Counted from the stretch's first letter, positions 8,527 to 17,105 are shown. The stretch is DNA of 64,000 bases from Yoonia maritima (GCF_002933395.1 NZ_PKFN01000008.1:744001-808000), one strand, 5' to 3'. Notes: generated from the letters alone by a model not told the origin. A program made the numbers and translations.

Positions 8527-8874
8527 TTAGCGCTCCAGCAGACCTGCTGGGGCGAACTCTGGCATGACATAATCCGCTGCAGGCCGGTCCGTCACTGGGC
8601 GAAGCCATTTGAATTCAAAGACACGTTCATTATCTTCAGCGACTGATGATACGACAAGACACTGATACAGATGCTTTGGCCCGTCATAAATATCGACATG
8701 TCCGCGCAATCGGTCAGATGCATCAAGGTCAAGGGCGAATCCCCCATCCCAGAACCGACGTATCCGATACGTGTCATCGCCGTCGTGTACCGACAGCCGA
8801 TCTTTGCGTTTTAATGCAGCTTTACGGGCTTCTTCTAATCCTAGACGCACTGCCTCTGGCAAAAATTCATACAT
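8527..8874 (-). CDS. Conserved small protein of unknown function
   Basis: 115 residues, start chosen at ATG 8874 because AAGGGGGC lies upstream; an open frame continues to 8940. The sequence is mixed charge with an N-terminal amphipathic helix (MYEFLPEAVRLGLEEARKAAL) followed by short beta-type segments (YRIRRFWDGGFALDL, HVDIYDG, LYQCLVV, VFEFKWLRP). No signal peptide, membrane segment or catalytic motif is visible. I do not recognise a named family. It lies between the PLP lyase and cobM with no obvious operon partner. Confidence 0.65.
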   Translation of the reverse strand: MYEFLPEAVRLGLEEARKAALKRKDRLSVHDGDDTYRIRRFWDGGFALDLDASDRLRGHVDIYDGPKHLYQCLVVSSVAEDNERVFEFKWLRPVTDRPAADYVMPEFAPAGLLER

Positions 8875-8965
8875 GATGGCCCCCTTCCAATCACCTACTA
8901 GAATGCGCACGCTTTCGTAAACATCAAGTAACGAATCCACGCATCCTTTAGGAATTTAGTATAAC

Positions 8966-9733
8966 TTAGGGCTTGCGTACTGGCCTCAGCACATGTGGCT
9001 TAGCTGCATCATATAGCGCGGAATCCGGAAAGCCATTCGAATCTGACAGTGCGGGCCCAACCATAATCAGTGCGGTACGCGTGATTTTTGCGGCGCGTAC
9101 TTTCTCTCGGACATCCATCAGCGTGCCACGAATAATCAGCTGATCCGGCCAGCCAACACGATATACCACCGCAACAGGACAGTCCTCGCCATAGTATGGC
9201 GCAAGCTGGCGCTCGATCTCGCGTAGCGCACGAATACCAAGGTGGATCGCCAAGGTGGCACCTGTCCGGGCAAAATTCTCAAGCGTCTCGCCCTCGGGCA
9301 TGCCTGTCGATTTCATCGACATCCGCGTCAGGATGATAGACTGCGCAACCTCTGGCACCGTTAGCTCAGTCCCCAGCGCCGCAGCAGCTGCGGCATAGGC
9401 TGGAACACCGGGAACAATCTGATAGTCAATATCGTCTGCCTTTAACCGGCGTATTTGTTCCGCAATCGCACCATAAAGCGATGGATCGCCCGAATGCACG
9501 CGCGCGACGTTCAGCCCCTTTGCATGGGCCGCCAGAATTTCAGCATGGGTTTCATCCAGCGTCATTGGAGCGGTATCCATCACATGCGCATCATCAGGTG
9601 CACAGGCCACAACGGCGTCTGGCACCAAAGATCCTGCATATAAACACACGGGGCATTCACCGATCAACCGTGCTGCCTTAAGCGTCAACAACTCCGGATC
9701 ACCCGGACCGGCGCCGATAAAAAATACTGTCAT
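8966..9733 (-). CDS. cobM: Precorrin-4 C11-methyltransferase
   Basis: 255 residues of the tetrapyrrole (SUMT-like) methylase fold. MTVFFIGAGPGDPELLTLKA is the N-terminal SAM-site glycine loop; ARVHSGDPSLYGAI, IVPGVPAYAAAAAALG and a late VVYRVGWPDQLIIRGTL complete the CobM/CbiF pattern. Methylates precorrin-4 at C11 to give precorrin-5 in the aerobic corrin route. ATG 9733 is preferred because CCAAGGAGAC precedes it; the frame remains open to 9826. Last gene of cobalamin block 1, 52 bp after the cobJ fusion. Confidence 0.93.
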   Translation of the reverse strand: MTVFFIGAGPGDPELLTLKAARLIGECPVCLYAGSLVPDAVVACAPDDAHVMDTAPMTLDETHAEILAAHAKGLNVARVHSGDPSLYGAIAEQIRRLKADDIDYQIVPGVPAYAAAAAALGTELTVPEVAQSIILTRMSMKSTGMPEGETLENFARTGATLAIHLGIRALREIERQLAPYYGEDCPVAVVYRVGWPDQLIIRGTLMDVREKVRAAKITRTALIMVGPALSDSNGFPDSALYDAAKPHVLRPVRKP

Positions 9734-9785
9734 CTTGTCTCCTTGGGATGGTGGTTGGGGCGTCTTTCGCATTAGCGAAAGCGCG

Positions 9786-11591
9786 TCACCCAGCCAGGTC
9801 CCCATCAATTTTACGAGCATAGCCACGCGGTGTATACATACGAGGGCCCGTTCCCAACTGCGCCAGACGTGAATGCGAAGACCCGACCAACACGACTGTC
9901 AGCATATCAACCTCATCCACCTCCAATTCTTCCAAACGGCGATAACGCAGATGTTCCTCTGGTCGGCCAAGCGATGACGCGAGCATCACAGGCGTATCTG
10001 CAGGGCGGTGCTGCAACAAAATATCACGCGCCTCGGCCAACAACGTCCGGCGACGCATCGACACCGGGTTATAGAAGGCAATCACAAAATCACCCTCAGC
10101 CGCAGCATTCAAACGCTTCACGATATCTTCGCGCGGCGTCAGCAGATCCGACAATGAAATCGCGCAGAAGTCATGCCCAAGAGGCGCGCCCGCGCGTGCG
10201 GCGGCACCTTGCAATGCGCTGACACCCGGCGAACAAATCACTTCAACCCGGCGGGCTGCGTCCGTAACACCCATCTGATCTGGACCGCGATCTAGCAATT
10301 CGAACACCAACGCACCCATCGCGTAAATCCCGGCATCACCGGAACACACCAAGGCGACATTCTTGCCTTTGCCCGCTTGCTCTAACGCATAGCGGCAACG
10401 GTCTTCTTCCCCCCCCAGCGGAAAATCAGACCGTTCCTTGCCAATTGCGAGTGGCCCAAGCAGATCAATATAAAGCCCGTAACCAACCAGTTCTTCCGCC
10501 TCGGACACGAGTTTCGAAACCTCTGGCGTGCGCCAAGTCGCCTGCCCCGGTCCAATCCCCACAATCGAAAGCGTTCCACGTGCGCGGCCCCGCATATTTA
10601 CGATAGGGTCATCCGACCGTGCCAACGCGCAGGTCGTATTCGCGGTTTTGCTTTTCGCGACAGACAATTCCGCGTCAGCACCAGCAGCGGCAAGGGCCGC
10701 ACCTTCGGATACACCGTGACAGCCGACTTCGGCGAACACCACGTCAGATGGGTTCGCCAAACGGCCAGCTTCCGCTTCCAGCTCAGCAGCGGTAAAGACC
10801 CGCAAAGGTACACCAAGTCGGGCAGCAACAGCGATAATCGCAGGCTCATCAGCCTTAAGATCAATCGACGCCACACAGGCCACAGCCCCCGGTGCCACGT
10901 CAGCAGCATGCAGCGCGCCTTGGACATGCTCCCACATTTCTTCGGTATCCGCGTTGCGCGCACAGCCAAGCCCAAGCGTGAAGCGCTGCGGATGGTAGAC
11001 AAGCTTGCCTGCGTTCCCCTCGCTTGCGGCTTCGGTCACAAGGATTTCGACATCCCCACCTTCGGGCAGTGTGACATCAAACAGTTCCTCGTCGGTGAAC
11101 GTCACGCCGCCGCCAGCCAGCAAAGCTGCCATAACGCCTTTGGCGTCTTCGGGGTTGTGCAAACGATACCCTGCAGGCGGTTCATCCAAGGCCACGCCGA
11201 TTGCAACATCACCTGCAGTCGTGACGGCAGCATCACCACCCAAAGCATCCGCGATCTGACGCGCCAGACGGTTCGCACCGCGATGTCCACCCAATAGGGG
11301 AACAACAACGCCACCATCATCGGACACCGACACAACAGGTGGCTCGGTCGTTTTATCAGACAGCAACGGCGCAACGGCGCGGATCAGAATACCTGATGCA
11401 CAGACACCCACAATTGGCACACCCGCCGCGAACAAATCACGCGCATGATCCAGTGCATTTGGGAAAAAGGCATCAGCCTTTTTAACACGGCCCTCGCGGC
11501 CATGCACTTGCGCGCCAATTGCAGCCGCCACGCGATGGGCAGTTGCCTCTCCTGACCGGGACAAGGCCAAAACTACTGGTTTCAAAGCCAT
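9786..11591 (-). CDS. cobJ: CbiG/CobE-CobJ fusion: precorrin-3B C17-methyltransferase with CbiG-like N-terminus
   Basis: 601 residues with two parts. Residues 1 to about 325 are CbiG-like: an N-terminal domain with GVCASGILIRAVAPLLSDK and LLGGHRGANRLA, then a CobE/CbiG C-terminal domain starting near GLGCARNADTEEM (about 207). From about 339 (GTLSIVGIGPGQATWRT) to the end is a SUMT-fold methylase with CSGDAGIYAM, GVSALQGAAARAGAPLGHDF and FYNPVSMRRR, typical of CobJ/CbiH, which methylates C17 and contracts the ring. The start overlaps cobI by 10 bases. In the anaerobic route CbiG opens the lactone; in aerobic producers CobE-like domains have a less clear role. Confidence 0.93.
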   Translation of the reverse strand: MALKPVVLALSRSGEATAHRVAAAIGAQVHGREGRVKKADAFFPNALDHARDLFAAGVPIVGVCASGILIRAVAPLLSDKTTEPPVVSVSDDGGVVVPLLGGHRGANRLARQIADALGGDAAVTTAGDVAIGVALDEPPAGYRLHNPEDAKGVMAALLAGGGVTFTDEELFDVTLPEGGDVEILVTEAASEGNAGKLVYHPQRFTLGLGCARNADTEEMWEHVQGALHAADVAPGAVACVASIDLKADEPAIIAVAARLGVPLRVFTAAELEAEAGRLANPSDVVFAEVGCHGVSEGAALAAAGADAELSVAKSKTANTTCALARSDDPIVNMRGRARGTLSIVGIGPGQATWRTPEVSKLVSEAEELVGYGLYIDLLGPLAIGKERSDFPLGGEEDRCRYALEQAGKGKNVALVCSGDAGIYAMGALVFELLDRGPDQMGVTDAARRVEVICSPGVSALQGAAARAGAPLGHDFCAISLSDLLTPREDIVKRLNAAAEGDFVIAFYNPVSMRRRTLLAEARDILLQHRPADTPVMLASSLGRPEEHLRYRRLEELEVDEVDMLTVVLVGSSHSRLAQLGTGPRMYTPRGYARKIDGDLAG

Positions 11592-12283
11592 GGATCGGCC
11601 CCCTTTGTCAGCAAAATCATTGAAAAATACGGAGCCTTTTCTGGGGCCTCCGACAACGGCAGCACCACCTCTTGGGGAAGCGTCGCGCGTTCGACATACA
11701 TCGCTGTGTCAGTCAGACCAAGGTCGGCAATAACAGCGCGAATTTTAGCAAGGTGGCGACCAACCTTCATGATCACCACGCTTTCGGCACCTTCGATACG
11801 CGTGCGCAATTCATCCTCGGGCAATGGCCCCGGCAGTACGGTCAGCCGTTCATTGCGCGCAGCCAGCGGCATTCCAGCACGCGCAGCACAAGCGGTGATA
11901 GACGTCACACCCGGCACGATCTCGACCTGATACTTGTCGGATAGGCGGGCATAAAGATACATGAAAGACCCGTAAAAGAACGGGTCACCTTCGCACAGAC
12001 AAACAACATCTCGACCCGCATCCAACGCCTCTGCGATTTGCGCGGCACCCGTATCATAGGCCGCCTGCGCCGGTGTACGCTCCACTGTCATCGGAACATC
12101 CATGACGATTTCCTGCGCATCTGGCGCGATCAAATCAGCAGCAATTGCACGGGCGAAACTGTCACCACCAGCCAAAGATGGGTAGGCTATGACCTGCGCG
12201 CACTCGATAAGTCGCGCGGCGCGCAGCGTGATCAAATCAGGCGCCCCAGGGCCAAGCCCCACACCGTAAAGAACGCCACTCAT
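11582..12283 (-). CDS. cobI: Precorrin-2 C20-methyltransferase
   Basis: 233 residues. MSGVLYGVGLGPGAPDLITLRAARLI is the SAM-binding start of the family; CLCEGDPFFYGSFMYLYARL and IVPGVTSITACAARAGMPLAARNE are diagnostic for CobI/CbiL. It methylates precorrin-2 at C20 to give precorrin-3A. ATG 12283 is chosen; the 14-residue upstream extension in the open frame is the translation of the 33-bp dispersed element and is not part of the family. The gene overlaps cobJ by 10 bases. Confidence 0.93.
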   Translation of the reverse strand: MSGVLYGVGLGPGAPDLITLRAARLIECAQVIAYPSLAGGDSFARAIAADLIAPDAQEIVMDVPMTVERTPAQAAYDTGAAQIAEALDAGRDVVCLCEGDPFFYGSFMYLYARLSDKYQVEIVPGVTSITACAARAGMPLAARNERLTVLPGPLPEDELRTRIEGAESVVIMKVGRHLAKIRAVIADLGLTDTAMYVERATLPQEVVLPLSEAPEKAPYFSMILLTKGADPWL

Positions 12284-12290
12284 CGCCCAC

Positions 12291-12323
12291 CCTCGCTTTG
12301 GTTGAAATACTCCCGCCGGAGGC
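12291..12323 (+). repeat. Dispersed 33-bp element, copy 1 (cobL-cobI gap)
   Basis: Begins CCTCGCTTTGG and ends AATACTCCCGCCGGAGGC. It almost fills the 46-bp gap between cobL and cobI and lies opposite in orientation to those genes. Other copies are at 14193, 33100 and 51366. Confidence 0.8.
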
Positions 12324-12329
12324 ATCGCT

Positions 12330-13532
12330 TCATCGCTTCACAAGGCTCCACTGTGTAACTGGCATCGCAGGGCGCCATCCTGTCAAACGACCGATAGGTT
12401 CTGCGCGGTGGGTCGCGATTTTCACGAGGTCACCACCGTATTCTTTATGCAATGCGATCAATTCGGCTTCGCTTTCTAACGTCACAGCATTCGCGACCAA
12501 ACGACCCAGCGGGCGCAAGGCAGCCCACGCTGCCTCGAATGTTGGGCGGCTTAGTCCGCCACCGATAAAGATCGCATCGGGGGCTTCTAGACCATCCAGT
12601 GCTGCGGGAACGGTGCCTTCAACGATAGATAGCTTTGGCGCACCCAAGGCCAGTGCGTTTGCGGCAGCCATCGCCCGGCGATCTGCGCGCGGTTCAATCC
12701 CGATAGCCCGGGCGTAACGCGCGGCACGCATCCATTCGATCGCGACTGATCCACAACCACAGCCGATGTCCCACAACAACGCACCACGCATCGGCATCAA
12801 CTTAGCGACAGTCGCTGCGCGGACCTCTTGCTTGGTCATGGTGCCGTCAGATTGGAACAGATTGTCCGCAAGGCCCGGAACGCGCGGCAAAAGCGCGGCA
12901 TCGGGTGCGGCGACACATTCAACCGCCAGTGTGTTGAACGCCGGGACGACATGATCCCAACTTTCTGCAACGCCATCAAAGCGCGCCTCGTCCTTGCCGC
13001 CCATCGCGGCAAGCACTGTCATGCGTGATTTGCCAAAACCCCGGTCAGTCAAAAACCGTGCAATCTGACCCGGGGTTTCGGCACCGGTGGTCAGCACCAA
13101 AAGCCGTGCGTCGGGCTGGATAAAAGCAATCATTTGTTCGACCGGGCGACCATGCACGGTCAGTGTTTCGACATCCGGCAAAGACCATCCCATCCGCGCC
13201 GCTGCCAACTGAAACGCTGAAAGCTGCGGGTGATAGATGATTGCTGACGGATCAATCGCACGGCCAATACGCGCACCGACCGAAAACCACAGCGGATCGC
13301 CCGTAACCAAAATCACCGCGCGGCGACCACGCAGCGTTTTAATCGTCTCGACCATTGCGTCAAATGGCGAGGGCCACGCTAACCGTTCAGCATTAACGTT
13401 TCCCGCAAGCGAATGATGGCGCTCACCCCCGATGATAACCTCTGCGGCCTCGATTACGGCGCGTGTCGCCGGGACAAGCCCATCAAGCCCATCTTCACCA
13501 ATACCAACAATGTGTAGCCAAGGATCAGACAT
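12330..13532 (-). CDS. cobL: Precorrin-6Y C5,C15-methyltransferase (decarboxylating)
   Basis: 400 residues combining the two CobL activities. The N-terminal CbiE-like half starts LHIVGIGEDGLDGLVPATRA, with VTGDPLWFSVG and HPQLSAFQLAAARMGWS. The C-terminal CbiT-like half contains a class I SAM motif LLWDIGCGCGSVAIEWMRA, followed by GIEPRADRRAMAAANA and FIGGGLSRP. Together they methylate C5 and C15 and decarboxylate the ring-C acetate. ATG 13532 overlaps the end of cobH by 8 bases; the open frame extends nine residues further up. Confidence 0.95.
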   Translation of the reverse strand: MSDPWLHIVGIGEDGLDGLVPATRAVIEAAEVIIGGERHHSLAGNVNAERLAWPSPFDAMVETIKTLRGRRAVILVTGDPLWFSVGARIGRAIDPSAIIYHPQLSAFQLAAARMGWSLPDVETLTVHGRPVEQMIAFIQPDARLLVLTTGAETPGQIARFLTDRGFGKSRMTVLAAMGGKDEARFDGVAESWDHVVPAFNTLAVECVAAPDAALLPRVPGLADNLFQSDGTMTKQEVRAATVAKLMPMRGALLWDIGCGCGSVAIEWMRAARYARAIGIEPRADRRAMAAANALALGAPKLSIVEGTVPAALDGLEAPDAIFIGGGLSRPTFEAAWAALRPLGRLVANAVTLESEAELIALHKEYGGDLVKIATHRAEPIGRLTGWRPAMPVTQWSLVKR

Positions 13533-14160
13533 CTTCTGGTAACCCCGCTGCCAATGCATTTACTGCGGCTGACGCAATCGCAGACCCGCCGCGACGTCCA
13601 CGTAATGCGACAAATTCACAGCCGCGTGGATTGGCAGCCAGCTCTGCTTTGCTCTCGGCCGCGCCAACAAACCCGACTGGGAAGCCAAGGATCACGGCAG
13701 GTTTTGGCCCGCCCGCATCAATCAGTTCAAGCAAATGGAACAATGCTGTCGGTGCATTCCCAACGGCAACCACCGCCCCCTCCAAGTGATCTTTCCACAG
13801 TTCAACTGCGGCGGCTGACCGCGTGTTCCCGATTTCAGCGGCCCGTGCAGGAACCGTTGCATCATTCAATGTCACGATGACATTGTTTTCTGCTGGTAGA
13901 TACCGCCGGATAATACCTGCCCCAACCATTTCACAGTCGCAAAGGATTGGCGCACCTGCCTGCAACGCCGCATGTCCAGCGGCATAGGCATTTGGCGAAA
14001 ACGCCAGACGATCCGCGACTTCGACCATACCACATGCGTGGATAACACGCGTGATCAGCGGGCGCATATCGGCGGCAAAACGTTCCAGCCGTGCCTCGGC
14101 ACGGACAGTCGCAAAGCTTTGCGCGTAGATGGTGTTAGGGTCTTTTTCGTAGGGACGCAA
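13525..14160 (-). CDS. cobH: Precorrin-8X methylmutase
   Basis: 211 residues of the CobH/CbiC family, which moves the C11 methyl group to C12 to give hydrogenobyrinic acid. MRPYEKDPNTIYAQSFATVRAEA is the family start; RVIHACGMVEVADRLAFS includes the catalytic His, and ILCDCEMVGAGI, GNAPTALFHLLELI and GFPVGFVGAAESK are strongly conserved. The best start is TTG at 14160, as no ATG or GTG in frame fits. A 65-bp gap holding a 33-bp repeat separates it from cbiX. Confidence 0.93.
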   Translation of the reverse strand: MRPYEKDPNTIYAQSFATVRAEARLERFAADMRPLITRVIHACGMVEVADRLAFSPNAYAAGHAALQAGAPILCDCEMVGAGIIRRYLPAENNVIVTLNDATVPARAAEIGNTRSAAAVELWKDHLEGAVVAVGNAPTALFHLLELIDAGGPKPAVILGFPVGFVGAAESKAELAANPRGCEFVALRGRRGGSAIASAAVNALAAGLPEDV

Positions 14161-14192
14161 AATCAGGCTTTCATTATCGTGGATGGGCCGGA

Positions 14193-14225
14193 GCCTCGGG
14201 CGGGAGTATTTTGACCAAAGCGAGG
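14193..14225 (-). repeat. Dispersed 33-bp element, copy 2 (immediately after cbiX)
   Basis: On the minus strand it begins CCTCGCTTTGG and runs to CTCCCGCCCGAGGC. It begins on the base immediately after the cbiX stop codon, in the same orientation as that gene, and lies upstream of cobH. Confidence 0.8.
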
Positions 14226-15446
14226 TCAGTTGTTCCGCGTTTTACGCGCGCTTTCTGGCCCATGCGGGTGGTCAGCGTGCGGATAAGGCGCGTGGTGGTG
14301 ATCGTGGCCATGGTCATGATGATGGTGGTGATTGTGGTCATGATCGTGATGATGGTGATCATCGTGGTGATGGTGGTCCATGTCCAAACGGCACATACCC
14401 GTGCAGAACTTATCGCACATTTGACAGTCTTCGACGTTAGATCCGGGTGCATTGGCACCCTGCCCTTCGACATGGTGGTGGTGGCTTTCTTGCACCGCAC
14501 CGACCTCTCCCTCGAACCCTAACACTTGTGTCCTATATTTACATAGCACGCAGGTCGGCGGCGGCACCGCGCCAAAGGCCGGATGGGTGCGTTCTTCGAC
14601 GCTGATACTGTGGGTGTGGCCGTCTTCCAGTGCCAGAACTTGACTACGATAACCGCAGATCCCACAGTTTGGCGGCGGAGTATCGCTGTTTTGTTCCATG
14701 ATCCGTTCGGCAAAGGTCTCAAGCACTTTGGGGTGATCCCCCAAGTAGCCCGCTTTGATGAACTGGATACCAGTGTGTTCTTCGGCAACTTGATCGGTGA
14801 ACCCGTAGATACGGTCGATCAGGATGCCTGAGAACAAGAAGTACGGGAACACGATGACACGTTTGTATGGCAGCATCGCAACGTGCTGTAGGCAAGGTTC
14901 GACCAACGGGAAAGTCACGCCAGAATATCCCACCTCGCACCAACCAAAGCCCATGCCCTCTTGAAGCATACGCGCGACTTTGGACACGTTGCCGTTGGCA
15001 TCCGGGTCCGATGCACCGCGACCGATGACAACCAAACATGTCTCAGCAAGCGGTATTGCACCGTGTTCAGCGTTCGCCTTATCGACGGCCTCTTGAATGC
15101 GCCCAGCTGCAGCGGCGATCATCTTGGGATCAACGCCCAATTCACGACCGTAGCTCACGTTGATGCCATGCTTGGTCGCGTATGTATTCAACACAGTGGG
15201 AATATCGTTCTTGGCGTGCATCGCGGCAAACAACATGCCGGGCACTGCCAATATCTGTTCACACCCTGCTTCGCGCAGACGGTCCAAACCATCGCGGATC
15301 ACTGGGTTTGCGAATTCAAGATAGCCGTAATCTGTCAGCCAGTCGTCAGGCAGATACGCAGGCAGCTTTTCCGCCAACGTCGCAAATTCATCGACGGCGG
15401 ACTGGCTACGCGAACCGTGACCGCAGATCATAACGCCAGTTTTCAT
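14226..15446 (-). CDS. cbiX: CbiX-type sirohydrochlorin cobaltochelatase with Cys/His-rich tail
   Basis: 406 residues. The first about 255 are a class II chelatase pair of half-domains: MKTGVMICGHGSRSQSAVDEF with the catalytic His and PYFLFSGILIDRI, which places Co into sirohydrochlorin or a related ring. A tail follows with two related units, PPPxCxxCxYRxQVL at 257 and 295 (C261/C264, C299/C302), then C341, C344, C348, C352, and a run of His/Asp from 358 to 396. The tail looks like a metal store or Fe-S/metal site. ATG 15446 overlaps the DUF6732 stop (ATGA). Presence next to a late-chelatase gene (cobN) is unusual. Confidence 0.88.
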   Translation of the reverse strand: MKTGVMICGHGSRSQSAVDEFATLAEKLPAYLPDDWLTDYGYLEFANPVIRDGLDRLREAGCEQILAVPGMLFAAMHAKNDIPTVLNTYATKHGINVSYGRELGVDPKMIAAAAGRIQEAVDKANAEHGAIPLAETCLVVIGRGASDPDANGNVSKVARMLQEGMGFGWCEVGYSGVTFPLVEPCLQHVAMLPYKRVIVFPYFLFSGILIDRIYGFTDQVAEEHTGIQFIKAGYLGDHPKVLETFAERIMEQNSDTPPPNCGICGYRSQVLALEDGHTHSISVEERTHPAFGAVPPPTCVLCKYRTQVLGFEGEVGAVQESHHHHVEGQGANAPGSNVEDCQMCDKFCTGMCRLDMDHHHHDDHHHHDHDHNHHHHHDHGHDHHHAPYPHADHPHGPESARKTRNN

Positions 15447-15664
15447 GCCGCTTCGCCTTCGATCTCTTCTTCGTCTTCGGCTTCTTCGGTGTCGTCGTCG
15501 GCTTTTTTGCCTTTGATCGCACCCCAGATTGCGGCCAAACCTGCCAGACCAATTGCAACGCCCGCGATCCAGTGATCGTGGCCGGCAGCTTCGGCCCAAT
15601 GGCCGGGGTGTGCGGCTGCGGCGGAACCGGTCATAACCATGGTTAGTGTAAGCAATACGCGCAT
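15443..15664 (-). CDS. Small membrane protein, DUF6732-like
   Basis: 73 residues. MRVLLTLTMVMTGSAAAA is a signal peptide or anchor, followed by HPGHWAEAAGHDHW with several His residues, a transmembrane segment (IAGVAIGLAGLAAIWGAI) and a highly acidic tail (KKADDDTEEAEDEEEIEGEA). The His-rich periplasmic loop and acidic tail suggest metal contact, and position as first gene of cobalamin block 1, coupled to cbiX by ATGA, suggests a role in cobalt handling (inference). The family is one I recall from Rhodobacterales with no known function. Confidence 0.75.
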   Translation of the reverse strand: MRVLLTLTMVMTGSAAAAHPGHWAEAAGHDHWIAGVAIGLAGLAAIWGAIKGKKADDDTEEAEDEEEIEGEAA

Positions 15665-15800
15665 CTGGTCTCTCCGTTTCGGTTCACGACCAGAAGTCCC
15701 ACGCGCTGCGCGGGATTCGACGACGTGGTGCTTTGGTCCCCTTTTTGGGTCAACCGCCGCGCCTCCAACCGTTCTGGCCCTGAAAGGGGCTTCGTCTGAG
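15665..15800 (-). promoter_or_regulatory. Structured leader before the DUF6732-cbiX operon, unidentified
   Basis: Between the glycosyltransferase stop and the operon start the minus strand can form several hairpins. One is an 8-bp stem with triloop AGC (15697-15715), extended by GAA/TTC. Another pairs TCTGGTC (15688-15694) with GACCAGA (15664-15670), covering part of the GGAGAG ribosome site. A weaker AGCCCC/GGGCC stem is near 15775. B12-riboswitch landmarks (GCCCCCGC core, B12 box) are absent. A regulatory leader is plausible but not established. Confidence 0.3.
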
Positions 15801-15868
15801 GATTCGTATAAAGACCCATCCGCGCCGGAGCAAACAGATAAGCGGCGGTTAATGATCAGTCCGCGGCG

Positions 15869-17089
15869 TCATTTATAATCTGCCGTGTCCGCAGCGACCG
15901 CATCCTGCATGTCGCGCAAGAAATCGGGATCAGCCGAATGCACCCGGTTCCACGTCGGGATAAAAGGCGTTTCGTGTGGGTTTTCCAAGAAAAACTGCCC
16001 GGCTCGCATGATATTTTCAGCGAACAGCTCGATCGAGCGTTCTTCAGAATGACGGTCAATCGTCAGCCCATTCATCTGTGCATCGTTATAATAGGCGTCC
16101 AACAAATCCAGCGCGCTGCGGTAATAGGTCGCCTTGAGCGTGCGGAAAACGTTGCCCGTGAAGATCGTGCCATCAGCCGCCAATTTGCGAAAGATCGCCT
16201 TGCAAATGTCAGTGGACATGCGATTCAGCCCTGCGGCCGCATCTTCGGGACTTAATTCTTGATGCTTGTGGTCGTATGCATCTGCAATCTCGACCTGACA
16301 GACGGCTTTGGGCGCGAGATTCCGCCATGCTTCGGACAGCACGCCAATTTCTAGGCCCCAGTCAGATGGAATGCGCAGGTCTGGCAAGATGTTGGTACGC
16401 ATCGCGAATTCACCCGACAGCGGATAGCGAAAGCTGCGTAGGTAGTCGATGTAATCGCGATCCCCAATCACCCTCTTAAGCGCGATCAACAAAGGGCTAA
16501 CCAGTAGACGCGTCACGCGACCGTTTAGTTTTTCATTACCAATCCGCGCATAATACCCCTTGGCGACCTGATACGGAAAAGTCGGGTTCGCGACCGGATA
16601 GACCAACCGCGCTAGCATGTCGTTCGTATAGGTCAGAATATCGCAATCATGGATCGCCATAACAGCGCTATCCTGACAGCCGATAAGATATCCAAGCGAC
16701 GACCAAACATTTTTGCCTTTGCCTTGTTCAGTGGGGGCAAGCCCAAGCGTGTCTAACCGTGCCTCTAGCGCCTTCATCCGTGGACTATCATTCCATATTA
16801 CGACGTGATTTTGGTTTAGCCCCTCAAAGAACTTTTTCGCGTGACGAAACTGATCCTCGGTCGCGCGATCAAGGCCAATGATGATCCGGTGTAAGTAGGT
16901 GACTTTGGACAGCTCGGCCAAGATGTTTGGCATCGCGTCGGTTTCAAGTTCTGAATAGAGACAAGGCAAGATTAGCGACATTTTGCGAGACTGCGCAAAT
17001 GTCTCAAGCTCATAAGTCATTTCTTCGTGTGATCGCGTCCGCAGGTTATGAAGCGTGGCAATGTTACCGTTCTGATGAAAATCGACCAT
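15869..17089 (-). CDS. gpgS: Glucosyl-3-phosphoglycerate synthase-like glycosyltransferase
   Basis: 406 residues. MSLILPCLYSELETDAMPNILAELSKVTYLHRIIIGLDRATEDQFRHAKKFF matches the opening of retaining GT81-type GpgS enzymes (quoted in pieces by position: residues 37-88). AIHDCDILTYT supplies the metal-binding D-x-D-type motif, and a nucleotide-sugar pocket follows with LSGEFAMRTNILPDLRIPSDWGLEIGVL. GpgS transfers glucose from a nucleotide sugar to 3-phosphoglycerate. The gene for a HAD phosphatase of the MPGP type lies 16 bp upstream in the same operon, completing a route to glucosyl- or mannosylglycerate, a compatible solute. Sugar specificity is uncertain. Confidence 0.75.
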   Translation of the reverse strand: MVDFHQNGNIATLHNLRTRSHEEMTYELETFAQSRKMSLILPCLYSELETDAMPNILAELSKVTYLHRIIIGLDRATEDQFRHAKKFFEGLNQNHVVIWNDSPRMKALEARLDTLGLAPTEQGKGKNVWSSLGYLIGCQDSAVMAIHDCDILTYTNDMLARLVYPVANPTFPYQVAKGYYARIGNEKLNGRVTRLLVSPLLIALKRVIGDRDYIDYLRSFRYPLSGEFAMRTNILPDLRIPSDWGLEIGVLSEAWRNLAPKAVCQVEIADAYDHKHQELSPEDAAAGLNRMSTDICKAIFRKLAADGTIFTGNVFRTLKATYYRSALDLLDAYYNDAQMNGLTIDRHSEERSIELFAENIMRAGQFFLENPHETPFIPTWNRVHSADPDFLRDMQDAVAADTADYK

Positions 17090-17105
17090 GAGCTTGTTCT
17101 CTTTC

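Noticed and set aside
12284..12325. Longer cobI start giving an N-terminal PPAGVF-type extension
   Set aside because: The extension is the translated 33-bp dispersed element; the family start is at 12283.
14265..14400. Repetitive CATGATGGT-like DNA that looks like a microsatellite
   Set aside because: It is the His/Asp codon run of the CbiX tail in frame, so it is explained by protein composition.
15665..15868. B12 riboswitch, tmRNA or tRNA in the leader of DUF6732-cbiX
   Set aside because: GAGACCAG resembles part of a B12 box, and GTCGAATCCC resembles a T-loop, but the other required segments and a cloverleaf are missing.
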